64,000 nucleotides of DNA. It comes from DB1 sp049323655 (lineage in GTDB: Bacteria; Desulfobacterota; Desulfobulbia; Desulfobulbales; SURF-16). A program made the translations under genes and the position numbers. The DNA is taken from contig JBMONO010000011.1 in the NCBI GenBank assembly GCA_049323655.1, positions 46,200-110,199 of the forward strand, given 5' to 3'. Positions 18,078 to 26,074 of this stretch are shown one piece after another (position 1 is the first letter of the stretch; every line of letters starts with the position of its first letter). The notes beneath the pieces were generated by a model that worked only from the letters and a program-made list of their open reading frames with translations, searched no databases and was not told where the DNA came from.

Positions 18078-18893
18078 TCAATCAGGCATCCTGCTATCGC
18101 CTGATCGGCCCATGACCTCCCGCCAGTAGTCCGCCAGACTGTTTTCGTCCAGCTCTTCCAGTCGCTTGCCGGCCCCGGCGATTCGTCTTTCCATTTCCTT
18201 GAAGCTCCGAACAAAGTTGTTTACCGTCGTCTGGAGGCACTCTTCCGCGGCCAGCTCATATTTTCCCGCGATACGGGTCAGTTGAAAGAGCATGGTGCCC
18301 AGTTTTTCATGAATCATGACCCTGTCTCCGGCGGCAATGGCGGCCAGCAGTTTCTGCTGGCTGCGTTCCAGGCTGTCGACCAGAGCCGGTGTATCGCGGC
18401 GGTCAAAACCGCGACGGCTGGTTCGGGCGATAATGCGCTGGGCTCGGATCAACGCCGGCAGGGATTTGGGTACGTCCAGTTCATTTTCCGTACTTTTTTT
18501 CGCCTTTTTTTCCTTCTCTTTAACCTTTCCCCAGTTTTTCCGCATCTCTTCATAGGAGTCAAATGTTACATCAGCGAAGACATGGGGATGGCGACGGATC
18601 ATTTTGTCGATGATGGCCTGCAGCACCTCTGTGATGGTGAAGTGATCCGCTTCTTCGTAGAGCCGGTTGAGAAAGCCGATCTGGAAAAGAAGGTCGCCCA
18701 GTTCCTCGCGTACCTGCAGGGGATCATCACCTTCGAGGGCCTCGGAGAGTTCATGGCTCTCTTCGATAAAGTAGGGTTTGAATGACTGAACCGTTTGTTT
18801 CTGATCCCATGGACAGCCACCGGGTCCCCGCAACCGGTCGATGATATGAAGCAGTTCGGTGAATTTTTCGCCGATCTCGCTGTTTTTTTTCAT
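18078..18893 (-). CDS. mazG: Nucleoside triphosphate pyrophosphohydrolase MazG
   Basis: 271 aa with two MazG domains. The first has the signature GGCPWDQKQTVQSFKPYFIEE followed by EELGDLLFQIGFL, the Mg-binding EExxE/ExxD pattern. The second half (about 150-260) retains EKLGTMLFQL. The family hydrolyses NTPs to NMP and PPi, cleansing nucleotide pools. AAGGA lies upstream of ATG 18893. It stands alone between the rpsF operon and an apparently empty 400-base stretch. Confidence 0.93.
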   Translation of the reverse strand: MKKNSEIGEKFTELLHIIDRLRGPGGCPWDQKQTVQSFKPYFIEESHELSEALEGDDPLQVREELGDLLFQIGFLNRLYEEADHFTITEVLQAIIDKMIRRHPHVFADVTFDSYEEMRKNWGKVKEKEKKAKKSTENELDVPKSLPALIRAQRIIARTSRRGFDRRDTPALVDSLERSQQKLLAAIAAGDRVMIHEKLGTMLFQLTRIAGKYELAAEECLQTTVNNFVRSFKEMERRIAGAGKRLEELDENSLADYWREVMGRSGDSRMPD

Positions 18894-18897
18894 GTTG

Positions 18898-18977
18898 TGT
18901 CAATTTTCCTTCACATTGGTGGTTGATTTTAGTAAAAACGGATGACGCAAAAAAAATGTCAATTTTCCTTGACGAAA
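18898..18977. repeat. Short direct repeat upstream of mazG
   Basis: The minus-strand word AAGGAAAATTGACA occurs twice, once at the mazG ribosome-binding site and once about 60 bases further up. It may mark a duplicated regulatory site or be chance. The rest of 18978-19296 shows no convincing gene; one GC hairpin (CCCGCA/TGCGGG near 19047-19063) is present without a T run. Confidence 0.3.
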
Positions 18978-19296
18978 CGATACATTCCCTGTCAAGGTGC
19001 AATTGTCAGGTTTTTTTGTGCATCAGGAAGTTTTGCGCACCATAAACCCGCACTCCATGCGGGGAGACCGTCCTTTGCAGGGGAGCGCAGAAAGCGGCAG
19101 ATTTTTGAGTGATGGTAAAATAAAACTATACAAAAAATCATTACTCCTATATCATGTTAATGAATTGAAAATGAATGGTTGTCAAACAACTTATTCCGGT
19201 ATATAAGATGATGTAGGTAGTTATACCGATTAGCGGTCAAGCAGGCCGTGCAACGCACAATGTTTTTATGCCACAATCTTGCGAAGAGGTAAAGTG

Positions 19297-19737
19297 ATGG
19301 AAGGCAAAAAAGACCAGAAGGCAGTCAACGAAAAACACAAGGATATTGCCAGAATCGATCAGGAGACAAAAAGAACCCATGGTTGGTATGTGCGGGTCCG
19401 TTATTACGGCAAAACACATTCCAAGTTTTTTTCGGACGGGAAATGCGGTGGTCGTTCCGCCAGTCTGCTGGCAGCCATTGCCTGGCGTGACGAGATCGAG
19501 GCCCGCATCGGCAAGCTGCGCACCAACAAGCACATTGTAACGGTCAGCAACACGACGACCGGCGTGGTCGGCGTCCGCCTCAACGACAAGCTGAATCGTT
19601 ATGAGGTAAGCTGGGTCAATGCCGAGGGCAGGCAGGGCAAGACCTCCGTCTCCATCAGGAAACACGGCAAGGAAAAGGCCTTCAAGAAGGCCTGCGAGAT
19701 CCGGCAGCAAAAGGAAGCGGAACGGCTTTCCTCCTGA
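19297..19737 (+). CDS. AP2/ERF-like DNA-binding domain protein
   Basis: 146 aa, small and basic. Two AP2-like units can be seen: HGWYVRVRYYGKTHSKFF...AAIAWRDEIEA (about 27-80) and VVGVRLNDKLNRYEVSW...GKEKAFKKACEIR (about 87-140). Each has the three-strand plus helix pattern of AP2/ERF domains. Bacterial AP2 domains usually sit in HNH homing endonucleases or mobile elements, but here no nuclease domain is present. The start at ATG 19297 has GAAGAGGT 6 nt upstream; a TTG 18 nt earlier lacks one. Function as a small DNA-binding regulator is inference. Confidence 0.7.
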   Translation: MEGKKDQKAVNEKHKDIARIDQETKRTHGWYVRVRYYGKTHSKFFSDGKCGGRSASLLAAIAWRDEIEARIGKLRTNKHIVTVSNTTTGVVGVRLNDKLNRYEVSWVNAEGRQGKTSVSIRKHGKEKAFKKACEIRQQKEAERLSS

Positions 19738-19741
19738 TCCA

Positions 19742-20395
19742 TCAAAGATGGAGGATGATCTCCTCCGGTCTGGCGAGGAGGGCGCTGGCGCCGGCCCTTT
19801 GCAATTCATCGGCGGTCCGAAATCCCCACAGGGCTCCGAGGGGCAGCATGCCGGCTGAGACCGCTGTCTGCATGTCGGTTGCCGTATCCCCGAGATAGAG
19901 AATATCGTGTCCTGAAATTCCCAGTTTATCCGCGATGTCGAGGGCGCCTGCCGGATTCGGTTTTTTCGGCACATCCGGTCTGGCGCCGACGACATGGTCG
20001 AAACGATGACCAGGGAAAAAGGCGGCAACAATACGCTGCGTCATGGCATCCGGCTTGTTGGAGAGGATGTTGAGACTGAGTTCGCGATCGGCAAGGGTTA
20101 CCAGCATGTCGTCCACGCCGGGATAGGTGCGGGTTTTATCACGCCAGTGGACCCCGTATTCCAGTGTCATTTCATGAACCAGTCGTTTCGTCAGCTCCGG
20201 GCTGCGGGCATGGTCCGGCAGAGCTCGGCTGATCAGCAGATCGATCCCGTCACCGACAAAATAACGGTAACGGTCAACCTGATGTTGTGGAAAACCATTA
20301 TCACCAAGGACCCGGTTCATTGAATCGGCGAGATCTTCCAGGGTGTCCAGCAAGGTGCCGTCGAGGTCGAAAATAATCGCTTTGATGCTCTTCAT
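19742..20395 (-). CDS. gph: HAD-family phosphatase, phosphoglycolate phosphatase-like
   Basis: 217 aa. HAD motif I is IIFDLDGTLLDT (nucleophile Asp9, near the N-terminus), motif II ILSNKP, motif III Lys in KKPNPAGALDIADKLG, motif IV YLGDTATDM. The cap is an alpha-helical C1 type. Closest to the Gph/PGP subgroup, which dephosphorylates 2-phosphoglycolate arising from DNA-damage repair, though HAD substrate calls from sequence are uncertain. It converges on the AP2 gene with only 4 nt between the two stops. Confidence 0.8.
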   Translation of the reverse strand: MKSIKAIIFDLDGTLLDTLEDLADSMNRVLGDNGFPQHQVDRYRYFVGDGIDLLISRALPDHARSPELTKRLVHEMTLEYGVHWRDKTRTYPGVDDMLVTLADRELSLNILSNKPDAMTQRIVAAFFPGHRFDHVVGARPDVPKKPNPAGALDIADKLGISGHDILYLGDTATDMQTAVSAGMLPLGALWGFRTADELQRAGASALLARPEEIILHL

Positions 20396-20533
20396 GCGTG
20401 CAGTCGCCTTTGACTGATCATCTTTATGAGGATTTTTGGGGTCAGGCGTTGTCGTGCAAATTCCCGTTATCCCTTTCCCACTCCGGGTGGCCCGGAAAAA
20501 TCACAAAATGAGGGGCCGTTCAATCTTTTGTTC

Positions 20534-20562
20534 TTGACTCCGAACTCTATCCGAACTATCTT
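20534..20562 (+). promoter_or_regulatory. Candidate promoter of ppaC
   Basis: TTGACT (20534-20539), 17-nt spacer, TATCTT (20557-20562), giving a leader of about 155 bases before the pyrophosphatase gene. The leader contains no ORF I trust. Confidence 0.5.
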
Positions 20563-20723
20563 TCACACGTTTTAAAAGGAAGAAGAATAAAGGTTTTGCG
20601 CGGCCTTTGACGGTGTTTTATCTACGTAAACGGCTCGTTTATGAAACCGGATTCAGTTTACCCCAGCACAGGTAAGATGTATAGAAGAAACTAAAATTGT
20701 ATTCAAGGAAAGGAGGAGTTACC

Positions 20724-21653
20724 ATGTCAATTTGTGTTGTTGGCCATTCAAATCCCGATACCGATTCCGTTGCAGCGGCAATTTCCTATGCGAATTACCT
20801 GAAGGCCCAGGGACAGGATGCGGTCGCCTGTATGCAGATCGACGCCGCCGCTCTTAATCCCGAGAGCAAGACCGTTCTTGCCAAGTTCGGCCTGAAGGCC
20901 CCGGAAACACTGATGGACGCAAGCGGCAAGAAGATCGCCCTGGTTGACCACAGCGATCTGGCCCAGGCTCCGGCCAATCTCGGCGCCGCTGAAGTGGTAG
21001 CCGTTGTCGATCATCACAAGATCGGCGATCTTACCACCAACAATCCCATTTATTTCAACGCCCAGCCGGTCGGCTGCACCTGCACTGTCCTGAACGAGAT
21101 GTATAAGAACAGCGGCATCGCCATTCCCAAAGACATCGCCGGCATTATGCTCGCCGCCATCCTGAGCGATACCGTCAATTTCAAGTCGCCCACCTGCACC
21201 GATGCCGACAAGGCCGCTGTTGCCGATCTGATGAAGGTTGCCGGCATCAGCGACAAGGACTCCCTCTTTATGGATATGCTGAAGGCCAAATCCTCGGTTG
21301 ACGGCATCCCGGCCAAGGATCTGCTGTTCCGCGACTACAAGGACTTCGACATGAAGGGCAACAAGGTCGGTGTCGGTCAGCTCGAACTGGCGACTCTCGA
21401 TCAGGTGGCAGCCATTCGTGGCGATCTTATGAAAGAGATGGAGAAGGTGAAAGCCGAAGGCCGTCATTCCGTCCTGCTGATGCTCACCGACGTTGTCAAG
21501 GAAGGAACCGATCTCGTGGTCCTCTCCGACGATCCGGCCCTCATCGAGAAAGCCTTCAACGGCAAACTGGCCAACAGCTCCATGTGGATCGACGGTATGA
21601 TGAGCCGCAAGAAACAGACCATCCCCAATCTGCAGAAGGCCTTCGGCTGCTAA
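20724..21653 (+). CDS. ppaC: Manganese-dependent inorganic pyrophosphatase (family II, DHH)
   Basis: 309 aa. Cytoplasmic enzyme splitting PPi to phosphate. DHH-family motifs are clear: GHSNPDTDSVAAAISYA, LVDHSDLAQAP, VVDHHKIGDL and the DHHA2 C-terminal domain with SRKKQ (residues that bind PPi). No regulatory CBS insert. ATG 20724 follows AAAGGAGG, so the nine upstream codons of the open frame are not used. Strong codon bias suggests high expression. It ends at a good terminator. Confidence 0.96.
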   Translation: MSICVVGHSNPDTDSVAAAISYANYLKAQGQDAVACMQIDAAALNPESKTVLAKFGLKAPETLMDASGKKIALVDHSDLAQAPANLGAAEVVAVVDHHKIGDLTTNNPIYFNAQPVGCTCTVLNEMYKNSGIAIPKDIAGIMLAAILSDTVNFKSPTCTDADKAAVADLMKVAGISDKDSLFMDMLKAKSSVDGIPAKDLLFRDYKDFDMKGNKVGVGQLELATLDQVAAIRGDLMKEMEKVKAEGRHSVLLMLTDVVKEGTDLVVLSDDPALIEKAFNGKLANSSMWIDGMMSRKKQTIPNLQKAFGC

Positions 21654-21678
21654 GTCCTTTTTTTTCGCAGAATCAGAA

Positions 21679-21716
21679 AATGCCGTGTTTCCCGAAAAGG
21701 AGAACACGGCATTTTT
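21679..21716 (+). terminator. Rho-independent terminator of ppaC
   Basis: Stem TGCCGTGTT (21681-21689) / AACACGGCA (21703-21711), 13-nt loop, then TTTTT. Its last base touches the start of MITE-like repeat copy 1. Confidence 0.88.
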
Positions 21717-21850
21717 GATGGAATCGTAAAAACTGGAAATTAACCACAGAGACCGCAGAGCGCACAGAGATAACTAATTATAATTAAAGATTTTTTCTCT
21801 GCGTTCTCTGTGCGCTCTGTGGTGAAAAAAGACTTTTTACGGGTTTGTCA
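21716..21850 (-). repeat. MITE-like hairpin repeat, copy 1 (reverse orientation)
   Basis: About 135 bases with imperfect terminal inverted repeats (TGAT....CGTAAAAA at one end, TTTTTACG....GTCA at the other). An inner inverted repeat, ACCACAGAG ... CTCTGTGGT, flanks an AT-rich centre. It is the reverse complement of copies near 30954 and 32083. No coding capacity. The bases 21851-22008 beyond it hold nothing I recognise. Confidence 0.75.
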
Positions 21851-22008
21851 TTTTTGTTTTAAGCCCAGCCGAATTGCAGATGGTCTCGCAAAAAAAAACG
21901 CAAACCATGGCGGGCTGGCAAGTGAAAACAACGAGTTACAATTTCTGTTGCCTTCCAACTTCCAGGATACCGGAGCGCGAGGCTGAGGGGGTCGAAAAAC
22001 GTTTCTTT

Positions 22009-23544
22009 TTAATGTACCAGTTTGCTGTCGCGGCTGTACTCAAAAGAATCGTCATGCTCCGGGACATGGCAGAGCAGGCAGATATCCGCCGCCGGTTTGG
22101 CGGCGAGTTTCTGGTTGGTCGGATCGCTGGTGTGGAGCAGTGCCGGGCCATGGCATGACTCGCAGCCGACGTTGCGCAGGTTCTCGGGCAGGGTGAGGGC
22201 CATGACCTGGTCCTGTCGGGAAACGCCGGTCACATGACAGTAGAGGCAGGCGGCATTGAACTGCTGGTTCTTGTCAACCAGCGTCTGATAGGCCCGGCCG
22301 TGCTGACTCTGCTGCCAGGTGTCGCTGATCTCGCGATGACACTCGAAACAGGCCTGGCTGCCGGCATAGCCCGGAAGCCCGAGTTGATCCGTCACCTGTC
22401 TGCCCATGGTGTTGATCTTTTTTCTGGTCTCCTTGTTGATCGCTGCGATTTCTTGGTCATCGGCAAGACTGACGGCGATTTCCAGAAAGCGGTTTTCATA
22501 GGTTGACCCTGCCGGGTTTTCCTTCTTTTTTTCCTCTGCCAGCCGGATCTCCTGCTCCAGGGACTTCATCCTCTCGGCGATTTTCCGGTAGGCGTTGAGG
22601 GTTGCCGGCTTATCCTTGAAAATTACCTCCGGATCACCCTTTTGCTGGATCCTGTCAAGCTGCCAGGCAAGGCGATCATGCTCCTGTTTTTTGAGCAGCG
22701 CGTCATCCTGGCCGTGATCTTCCCATTTGCCGCTGTCATTCCAGGTGATGGCGATTTTGCCCAGATATTTTCCCCGCCTTTCCGTCTGACAGATCAGGGT
22801 GTTGCCCTGCAATACCGGTGGGATATTGTGGGCCTGGCGGGTGGAGTGAACGAGCAAGTGGATATCCTCGAATTGATGGCTGATTTTTTTGTTTTCCTCG
22901 GCACCGGCACTGGAGAGAAGGATGATAAAGTCGGTGTGCGGCCGCAGCTCGGCCATGATCTTCGGCAGCGCCTCCTCCCAGGAGAGGATCCGGTAACCTG
23001 AATCGGTTTTGCCTGGAGGCGAATTGTCATTGCCGGTCAGACCGATGATGCCGATACGCAGGCCATTCCTTTCCAGGACGAGAGAGGGGGAAAAGAGCGG
23101 GGTGTTGCGGGCGTCAACCAGGTTGGCGCTCAGCCAGGTAAATGAGGAAACCTTGGCCTGCTGTTGCAGAAAGTCGAGACCGCCGCCCAGATCGTTAGGG
23201 GAGACGCCAACGGCATGATAGCCCATGCGGTTGTATGCGGCGACGATGCCCTCGGCATTGATTTTTGCCTGCTCGCCTGACCTGCCCGGTGGGATCGGCA
23301 ATTTGTCGAAAAGCGGGGCGCCGGCGTCGACCAGCAGCATGGTTGCCGGGTCAAATCCCTGTTGGGTGAGCAGTGTTTGTTTTTTGGGCAGACCGCCCAG
23401 TTGTTTTGTCTTTCAGCCGCACGGTTCGGTTTCCCCGTGGATGTCGTTGGTGTAAAAAACGGTCAGTTTTCCTGTGGTTCCTGCATGCAGGGCAGCAGGA
23501 AGAAGAACGAGCAACAGCAGTAAAAACGTCCGGAGAAGATGCAT
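22009..23544 (-). CDS. UshA-like metallophosphatase/tetraheme cytochrome with in-frame UGA (probable selenoprotein)
   Basis: 511 codons if TGA at 23413-23415 is read as selenocysteine (residue 44). The reading frame is continuous across it: signal peptide (MHLLRTFLLLLLVLLPAALHA), then LTVFYTNDIHGETEPCG, UGA, KTKQLGGLPKK. In related UshA/5'-nucleotidase-like proteins this position is, to my knowledge, Cys (EPCGC). A hairpin matching a bacterial SECIS follows. The middle is a metallophosphatase-like fold with degraded metal motifs (VDAGAPL where VDxGD is usual). The C-terminal part has four haem sites, CFECH, CLYCH, CESCH and CLLCH, at about 399, 433, 461 and 489, resembling cytochrome c554. 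Periplasmic redox role inferred. ATG 23544 has AAGGAAG upstream; rarA lies 12 nt upstream. Confidence 0.82.
23385..23415 (-). promoter_or_regulatory. Candidate bacterial SECIS element with UGA codon (UshA-like gene)
   Basis: On the minus strand, 13 nt after the UGA (23415-23413), a stem TGGGC/GCCCA encloses the loop GGTCT (23394-23390). The loop begins 18 nt after the UGA. The same loop sequence and distance occur in the E. coli fdhF SECIS, the SelB-binding hairpin. Confidence 0.75.
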
Positions 23545-23555
23545 GGTTGCTTCCT

Positions 23556-24881
23556 TTACTGTTTTGGGGTGGATTTTCTTTGGGAGAGAATAAGACGCCA
23601 TTTGGTCAGCCTGTCCTTGATGGTCGCTTCATAGCCGCGGGTGGTCGGTTCGTAGTAACGGGCGCCGTGCAGTTCCTCGGGCAGGTGGTCCTGATCAACC
23701 AGGGCCAGGGAGGAATCGTGAGCATACTGGTAACCCTTGCCGTAACCGAGTTCTTTCATTAATCTGGTCGGCGCGTTGCGGATGTGGAGCGGCACCGGCA
23801 GGCTGCCGGTCCGCTCGATGTCCTGGGTAACCAGGTTGAAGGCAGCGTAGGTGGCGTTGCTTTTGGGCGCGGTGGCAAGATAGATGGTTGCCTGGGCCAG
23901 GGCGAGCTCACCTTCCGGGGAGCCCAGCATGTGATAGGTTGCCCGGGCGTTGAGAGCGAGGGCAAGGGCCTGGGGATCGGCATTGCCGACATCCTCGGAG
24001 GCGAAGCGGATCAGGCGCCGGGCGATGTAGAGCGGGTCTTCGCCGGCTTTCAGCATGCGAACAAGCCAGTAGAGGGCGCCATCGGGGTCGCTGTCGCGCA
24101 GGCTTTTGTGGAGAGCGGAAATGAGGTTATAGTGCTCCTCGCCGTCCGCGTCGTAGCGGAGACTGGTGCGGTGAAAGGCGTCGGTGACAATATCCAGGGT
24201 GACGTGCCGAATGCCGTCCTCGCTTTGTGGCGCCAGTGACGCCGCCAGTTCCATGCTGTTGAGCAGCCGGCGGCCGTCGCCGTCCGCCATGGCAATGAGA
24301 TGGTCAACCGCCTCATCGGCAAAAGACAGATTACGGTCGCCCAGACCGTTTTTGCTGTCTGCCAGGGCCCGCGCGAAGATGGTATTGAGATCAGCGGGCG
24401 AGAGCGGGGTAAGGGGCAGCACCCGGCATCGGGACAAAAGGGGAGCGATGATCTGAAAGGAGGGGTTCTCGGTGGTGGCGCCGATAAGAATGATGAGACC
24501 GCTTTCCACATGGGGGAGAAAGGCATCCTGCTGCGCCTTGTTGAACCGGTGGATTTCATCGACAAAAAGAATGGTGGACAAGCCGGCAAACTGGTTCTGC
24601 CGGGCCTCTTCGATGATCTGACGAATCTCCTTTACGCCTGCCAGTACCGCGGAAAAAAAGATAAAGGCCGCCTCGGTCGAGCGGGCGAGAATCCGCGCCA
24701 GTGTCGTTTTGCCGGTGCCGGGCGGTCCCCAGAGAATAAGCGACGGCAGCCGGTTTTCCTCAAGCAGGCGCCACAGTATCTTTCCTTCGCCCAGCAGGTG
24801 TTCCTGCCCGGCGAATTCGCTGAGCTGCTGGGGCCGCATGCGTTCGGCCAGCGGTTTATTGTCCGGAGCCGGGGTAATCAT
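23556..24881 (-). CDS. rarA: Replication-associated recombination protein A (RarA/MgsA AAA+ ATPase)
   Basis: 441 aa. N-terminal AAA+ core like clamp loaders: RMRPQQLSEFAGQEHLLG, Walker A GPPGTGKTTLA, Walker B LFVDEIHRFNKAQQDAFLP, sensor 1 IGATTENPSF. The C-terminal tetramerisation domain (LRDSDPDGALYWLVRMLKAGEDP...ASEDVGNADP) is diagnostic of RarA. It acts at stalled forks. ATG 24881 overlaps the stop of the upstream DUF3786 gene by 4 nt (ATGA), indicating translational coupling. Confidence 0.95.
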   Translation of the reverse strand: MITPAPDNKPLAERMRPQQLSEFAGQEHLLGEGKILWRLLEENRLPSLILWGPPGTGKTTLARILARSTEAAFIFFSAVLAGVKEIRQIIEEARQNQFAGLSTILFVDEIHRFNKAQQDAFLPHVESGLIILIGATTENPSFQIIAPLLSRCRVLPLTPLSPADLNTIFARALADSKNGLGDRNLSFADEAVDHLIAMADGDGRRLLNSMELAASLAPQSEDGIRHVTLDIVTDAFHRTSLRYDADGEEHYNLISALHKSLRDSDPDGALYWLVRMLKAGEDPLYIARRLIRFASEDVGNADPQALALALNARATYHMLGSPEGELALAQATIYLATAPKSNATYAAFNLVTQDIERTGSLPVPLHIRNAPTRLMKELGYGKGYQYAHDSSLALVDQDHLPEELHGARYYEPTTRGYEATIKDRLTKWRLILSQRKSTPKQ

Positions 24882-25699
24882 GGTGTTGTGGTAAAAAGCC
24901 GGATGATTTTTTCTGCCAGCCGTTCGGAGGAAAAAACCAGGGATTCGAGATCGAGGTAATCCAGAACCCCGGCATCGTAGAGAATCTTGACCCTGGCCGG
25001 AAAGGCGTCCTCTTTTTCCTCATCCCAGAAAAGAAGCTGCTGGGGCAGCCGGGGCAGCACCGGGACGAGAAAGGTCAGGTCCGTTGCTGCCGAGGACAGG
25101 GGGGCGGCGCCGACAGAGCGGCAGGCGGCGATGATTTTCGTTCTCGACTGACCGGCAAAGAGCCGGGCCAGCGGCTCCTCACAGTAACGGGCCAGGGTTT
25201 TCACCTTGGAGATGGAGTTTGGCAGGCTTTCCAGGCCGATCCATTCTCCGGTCGGCGGCGCTCCGCCGCCGAAACGGATATAATTGTAAAGGAGAATCTG
25301 ATCCCGCGGGTCTTCCGGTTCGCGGCCGTCGATCAGGAGCGTCCTCTGATCCAGCAGGACCTGATGGTTGAGATAAGAAAAGGAAAGGCGGCCGTCGTTC
25401 TCGGCGGAGGGGGGATGAATGCCGAGGGCTGGAGTGATGGCGGCCAGGTCGAGATCAGCGATCTGCCCCCGCAGCCGTCGGACCAGTTCGAGATCATGCT
25501 GTTCACCGAGTTTGTCGAGCCCGGCGCCGGGTTGCTTGTCCAGAACGAGGCCGTCGAGGCGGAGAAAGGGGCATTTCCGCGGGTCTTCGCCGCTGCGCGC
25601 CACGTTGGCGGCAAAGGCAAGACAGGTGGGGTAGCCACACTGGCCGCAGTTTGTTTTCGGGGTCCGCTGGACAATATCGAGGGGATTCATATCCCTCAC
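24878..25699 (-). CDS. DUF3786 protein with N-terminal 4Fe-4S domain
   Basis: 273 aa. The N-terminus has a CxxCxxxxC...C iron-sulfur motif (Cys18, 21, 26, 43: NCGQCGYPTC...KCPFL), like the Fe-S domain of corrinoid/acetyl-CoA pathway proteins. The rest fits DUF3786 (LLYNYIRFGGGAPPTGEWIGLESLPNSISK), a family common in anaerobes and of unknown function. The start is GTG 25699, overlapping the upstream stop, or ATG 25690; neither has an ideally spaced ribosome-binding site. Middle of a DUF493-DUF3786-rarA-UshA-like run on the minus strand. Confidence 0.8.
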   Translation of the reverse strand: MRDMNPLDIVQRTPKTNCGQCGYPTCLAFAANVARSGEDPRKCPFLRLDGLVLDKQPGAGLDKLGEQHDLELVRRLRGQIADLDLAAITPALGIHPPSAENDGRLSFSYLNHQVLLDQRTLLIDGREPEDPRDQILLYNYIRFGGGAPPTGEWIGLESLPNSISKVKTLARYCEEPLARLFAGQSRTKIIAACRSVGAAPLSSAATDLTFLVPVLPRLPQQLLFWDEEKEDAFPARVKILYDAGVLDYLDLESLVFSSERLAEKIIRLFTTTP

Positions 25700-25971
25700 A
25701 AAACCATTGTAATTGAGGCGTGGTGACGGAGGGCGGCAAAGAAAAAGTTTCTCGCCTCTTCGGAGGCCACCGTCACCTCAAGGTTGAAGGAAATATATCT
25801 GCCGGTGCGGCTCGTATGGGAAAGGTCAAGAGTGTGTTCCGTCTCCCCCATGATCTGCTGAACCGCGACTTCGATCTCCCTGGCCTCGGAACCGATGATT
25901 TTATAGAGCCAGCGACAGGGGTACTCAATTACCGGTTTGTCTTCATGTATGTTGCTGTTCATGGTCGTCAT
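25696..25971 (-). CDS. DUF493 (YbeD-like) family protein
   Basis: 91 aa from ATG 25971, preceded by CCGGAGG at good spacing; the open frame runs 44 codons further up but without homologous sequence. Conserved segments IEYPCRWLYKIIGSEAREI and FNLEVTVASEEARNFFF fit the small ACT-like DUF493/YbeD fold. Function unknown. It ends with GTTTTGTGA, whose TGA overlaps the GTG of the next gene. Confidence 0.8.
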   Translation of the reverse strand: MTTMNSNIHEDKPVIEYPCRWLYKIIGSEAREIEVAVQQIMGETEHTLDLSHTSRTGRYISFNLEVTVASEEARNFFFAALRHHASITMVL

Positions 25972-26074
25972 GCCGACACCTCCGGTGGGCGATACCAGTG
26001 CCAGGTTGAGGTGCTGAGATAAAAAAAGGAAGTTGCTCTGTTCATCCATGCTGAGACGAGGTAGTATACATGAG

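Noticed and set aside
18997..19206. 69-codon open frame in the gap before the AP2 gene
   Set aside because: No ribosome-binding site, no conserved features, AT-rich intergenic composition.
23413..23415. TGA in the UshA-like gene as a true stop making a pseudogene
   Set aside because: Frame is intact on both sides over 500 codons, position corresponds to a conserved Cys, and a SECIS-like hairpin follows at the expected distance.
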